Below, piece after piece: positions 6,499 through 7,031 of a DNA stretch of 7,031 nucleotides; within the stretch, counting starts at the first letter, position 1; every line of letters begins with the position of its first letter. The position numbers were made by a program, and so were the translations under genes. The stretch covers positions 11,500 to 18,530 of the forward strand of contig DIPA01000119.1 in NCBI GenBank assembly GCA_002427055.1, in the 5' to 3' direction. Source of the stretch: Firmicutes bacterium UBA5500 (GTDB lineage Bacteria; Bacillota; UBA994; UBA5500). The notes below the pieces were generated by a model, which was not told the DNA's origin, ran no database searches, and saw nothing but the letters and a program-made list of their open reading frames with translations.

Positions 6499-6625
6499 CA
6501 CAATTGCACATAGCTACAATAATCCTATAAGGGGAATCTTTACATGAAACTGGCAGCTGTCCGGATTTATCATCTTCCTTGAGGTTATATCTGTTGCTGC
6601 CTCGTTGTATTTGCTTAGAGTAATA

Positions 6626-6669
6626 AAGTCCCCACCTGGGTCACTTTAGGTGCACCCAGGTGGGGACTT
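6626..6669 (-). terminator. Intrinsic terminator downstream of the ABC ATPase gene
   Basis: Perfect 15-bp stem: AAGTCCCCACCTGGG at 6626-6640 pairs with CCCAGGTGGGGACTT at 6655-6669 around a 14-nt loop that may pair further (CAC/GTG). On the minus strand the stem is followed by TATTA, extending the CTT end into a modest T-rich tract; on the plus strand it is followed by CGTATG, so minus-strand use is favoured. It lies 115 bp after the ABC ATPase stop and separates that gene from the membrane operon. Confidence 0.8.
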
Positions 6670-6784
6670 CGTATGAGACTTTGGTGATGGTTCGACCCTG
6701 CTCAAAAAGGTTGCGATACCATTCTTATGTCCGCTCGCATAGCACTTTTAGTTTCTACACAGCCTGCCGTCCCCGTTGTTTGTG

Positions 6785-7031
6785 CTAGACAATAGCGACC
6801 CCAGTGTCTTTTTGGAACCAATGAGCTTGTTCCATGCTAAGCCATATCATGGTCTTTTCACCTGGTCTGACCTGCGTCTGTGCTGGAACTTTAGCCACAA
6901 GCTTATGACCGTTCACGCTGAGATATAGATTCGTCTCTGAACCAAGCAACTCAGTGACCTCCACCTTGGCCGGCAATTGTACAGTATTTGGGTGGGTGAA
7001 GAGGGAAGGGTCGAGCTGAATATGCTCTGGG
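6785..7031 (-). CDS. C-terminal part of a carbohydrate ABC transporter ATP-binding protein (MsmX/UgpC type)
   Basis: Only the last 81 residues are in the window; the frame is open through the right edge, so the gene starts outside. The visible part begins PEHIQL, the usual end of the 'RPEHI' segment opening the C-terminal regulatory domain. It continues with VEVTELLGSETNLYL, HKLVAKVPAQTQVRPGEK and EQAHWFQKDTG, the typical TOBE/OB-fold tail of MsmX, MsmK and UgpC ATPases, which energise sugar importers and often serve several of them. The ATPase motifs (Walker A/B, signature) are not visible. The TTG at 6974-6976 is internal to this domain and is not a start. Ends with TAG; a strong hairpin follows 115 bp downstream. 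The subfamily call is good, the transported sugar unknown. Confidence 0.88.
   Translation of the reverse strand, partial: PEHIQLDPSLFTHPNTVQLPAKVEVTELLGSETNLYLSVNGHKLVAKVPAQTQVRPGEKTMIWLSMEQAHWFQKDTGVAIV

Larger units (their letters stand above)
6241..6625. other. Long non-coding leader/control region upstream of the membrane operon
   Basis: I find no gene of plausible length on either strand in these 385 bp. The operon promoter must lie here unless the operon is read from further right, which the terminator at 6626-6669 argues against. I see no TTGACA-17-TATAAT pair on the minus strand. The best isolated -10-like boxes there are TATAAA (6402-6407) and CATAATA (about 6456-6462), neither with a good -35. 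The region holds two operator-like palindromes and a short hairpin, listed separately. No riboswitch family or T-box signature was recognised. Confidence 0.55.

Noticed and set aside
6544..6582. Short plus-strand frame (12 codons from ATG) preceded by AGGGGAA
   Set aside because: A possible leader peptide, but no plus-strand gene follows and the adjacent terminator and operon are on the other strand; most likely chance.
6974..6976. TTG as the start of a separate 63-aa protein
   Set aside because: The frame continues open to the window edge and the upstream residues (PEHIQL...) belong to the same ABC ATPase domain, so this is an internal codon.
1..7031. CRISPR array, tRNA/rRNA genes, insertion sequences or attachment sites
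   Set aside because: I saw no regularly spaced repeats, cloverleaf-like sequence, transposase or integrase coding, or terminal inverted repeats with target duplications.

Overview
The window looks like a Bacillota (Firmicutes) chromosome of moderate GC content. The evidence is a mrfA-mrfB (yprA-yprB) pair of the kind known from Bacillus subtilis, near-consensus AAAGGAGG ribosome binding sites, GTG starts, and the tail of an MsmX/UgpC-type sugar ABC ATPase. A deep-branching anaerobic clostridial or Limnochordia-like lineage would fit, but the sequence alone does not settle this.

Layout: positions 1-3218 on the plus strand hold the 3' part of mrfA (DExH helicase with a C-terminal four-cysteine metal-binding domain) overlapping mrfB (DEDD-type exonuclease with a TPR-like tail). 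Together they form a DNA repair module known for excising mitomycin C damage in B. subtilis. A long near-perfect hairpin at 3209-3248, which includes the mrfB stop codon, sits between these genes and a converging minus-strand operon.

Positions 6223 down to 3278 on the minus strand hold four tightly spaced genes, each with a strong Shine-Dalgarno sequence and no recognised function. In transcription order they are: a membrane-anchored protein resembling DUF6754 proteins (255 aa), a six-helix membrane protein (209 aa), a protein with one helix at each end and a predicted extracytoplasmic alpha/beta domain (278 aa), and a second six-helix membrane protein (200 aa). Topology from charge distribution puts the first gene's soluble domain inside the cell and the third gene's outside, with two polytopic partners. 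This looks like a dedicated membrane complex and is the best candidate for an undescribed system here. No substrate or activity can be read from the sequence.

Upstream of the operon lies about 385 bp of non-coding DNA with two operator-like palindromes and a small leader hairpin, but no clear sigma-A promoter. Beyond it a perfect 15-bp stem (6626-6669) probably terminates the minus-strand ABC ATPase gene, which enters from the right edge and ends at 6785.
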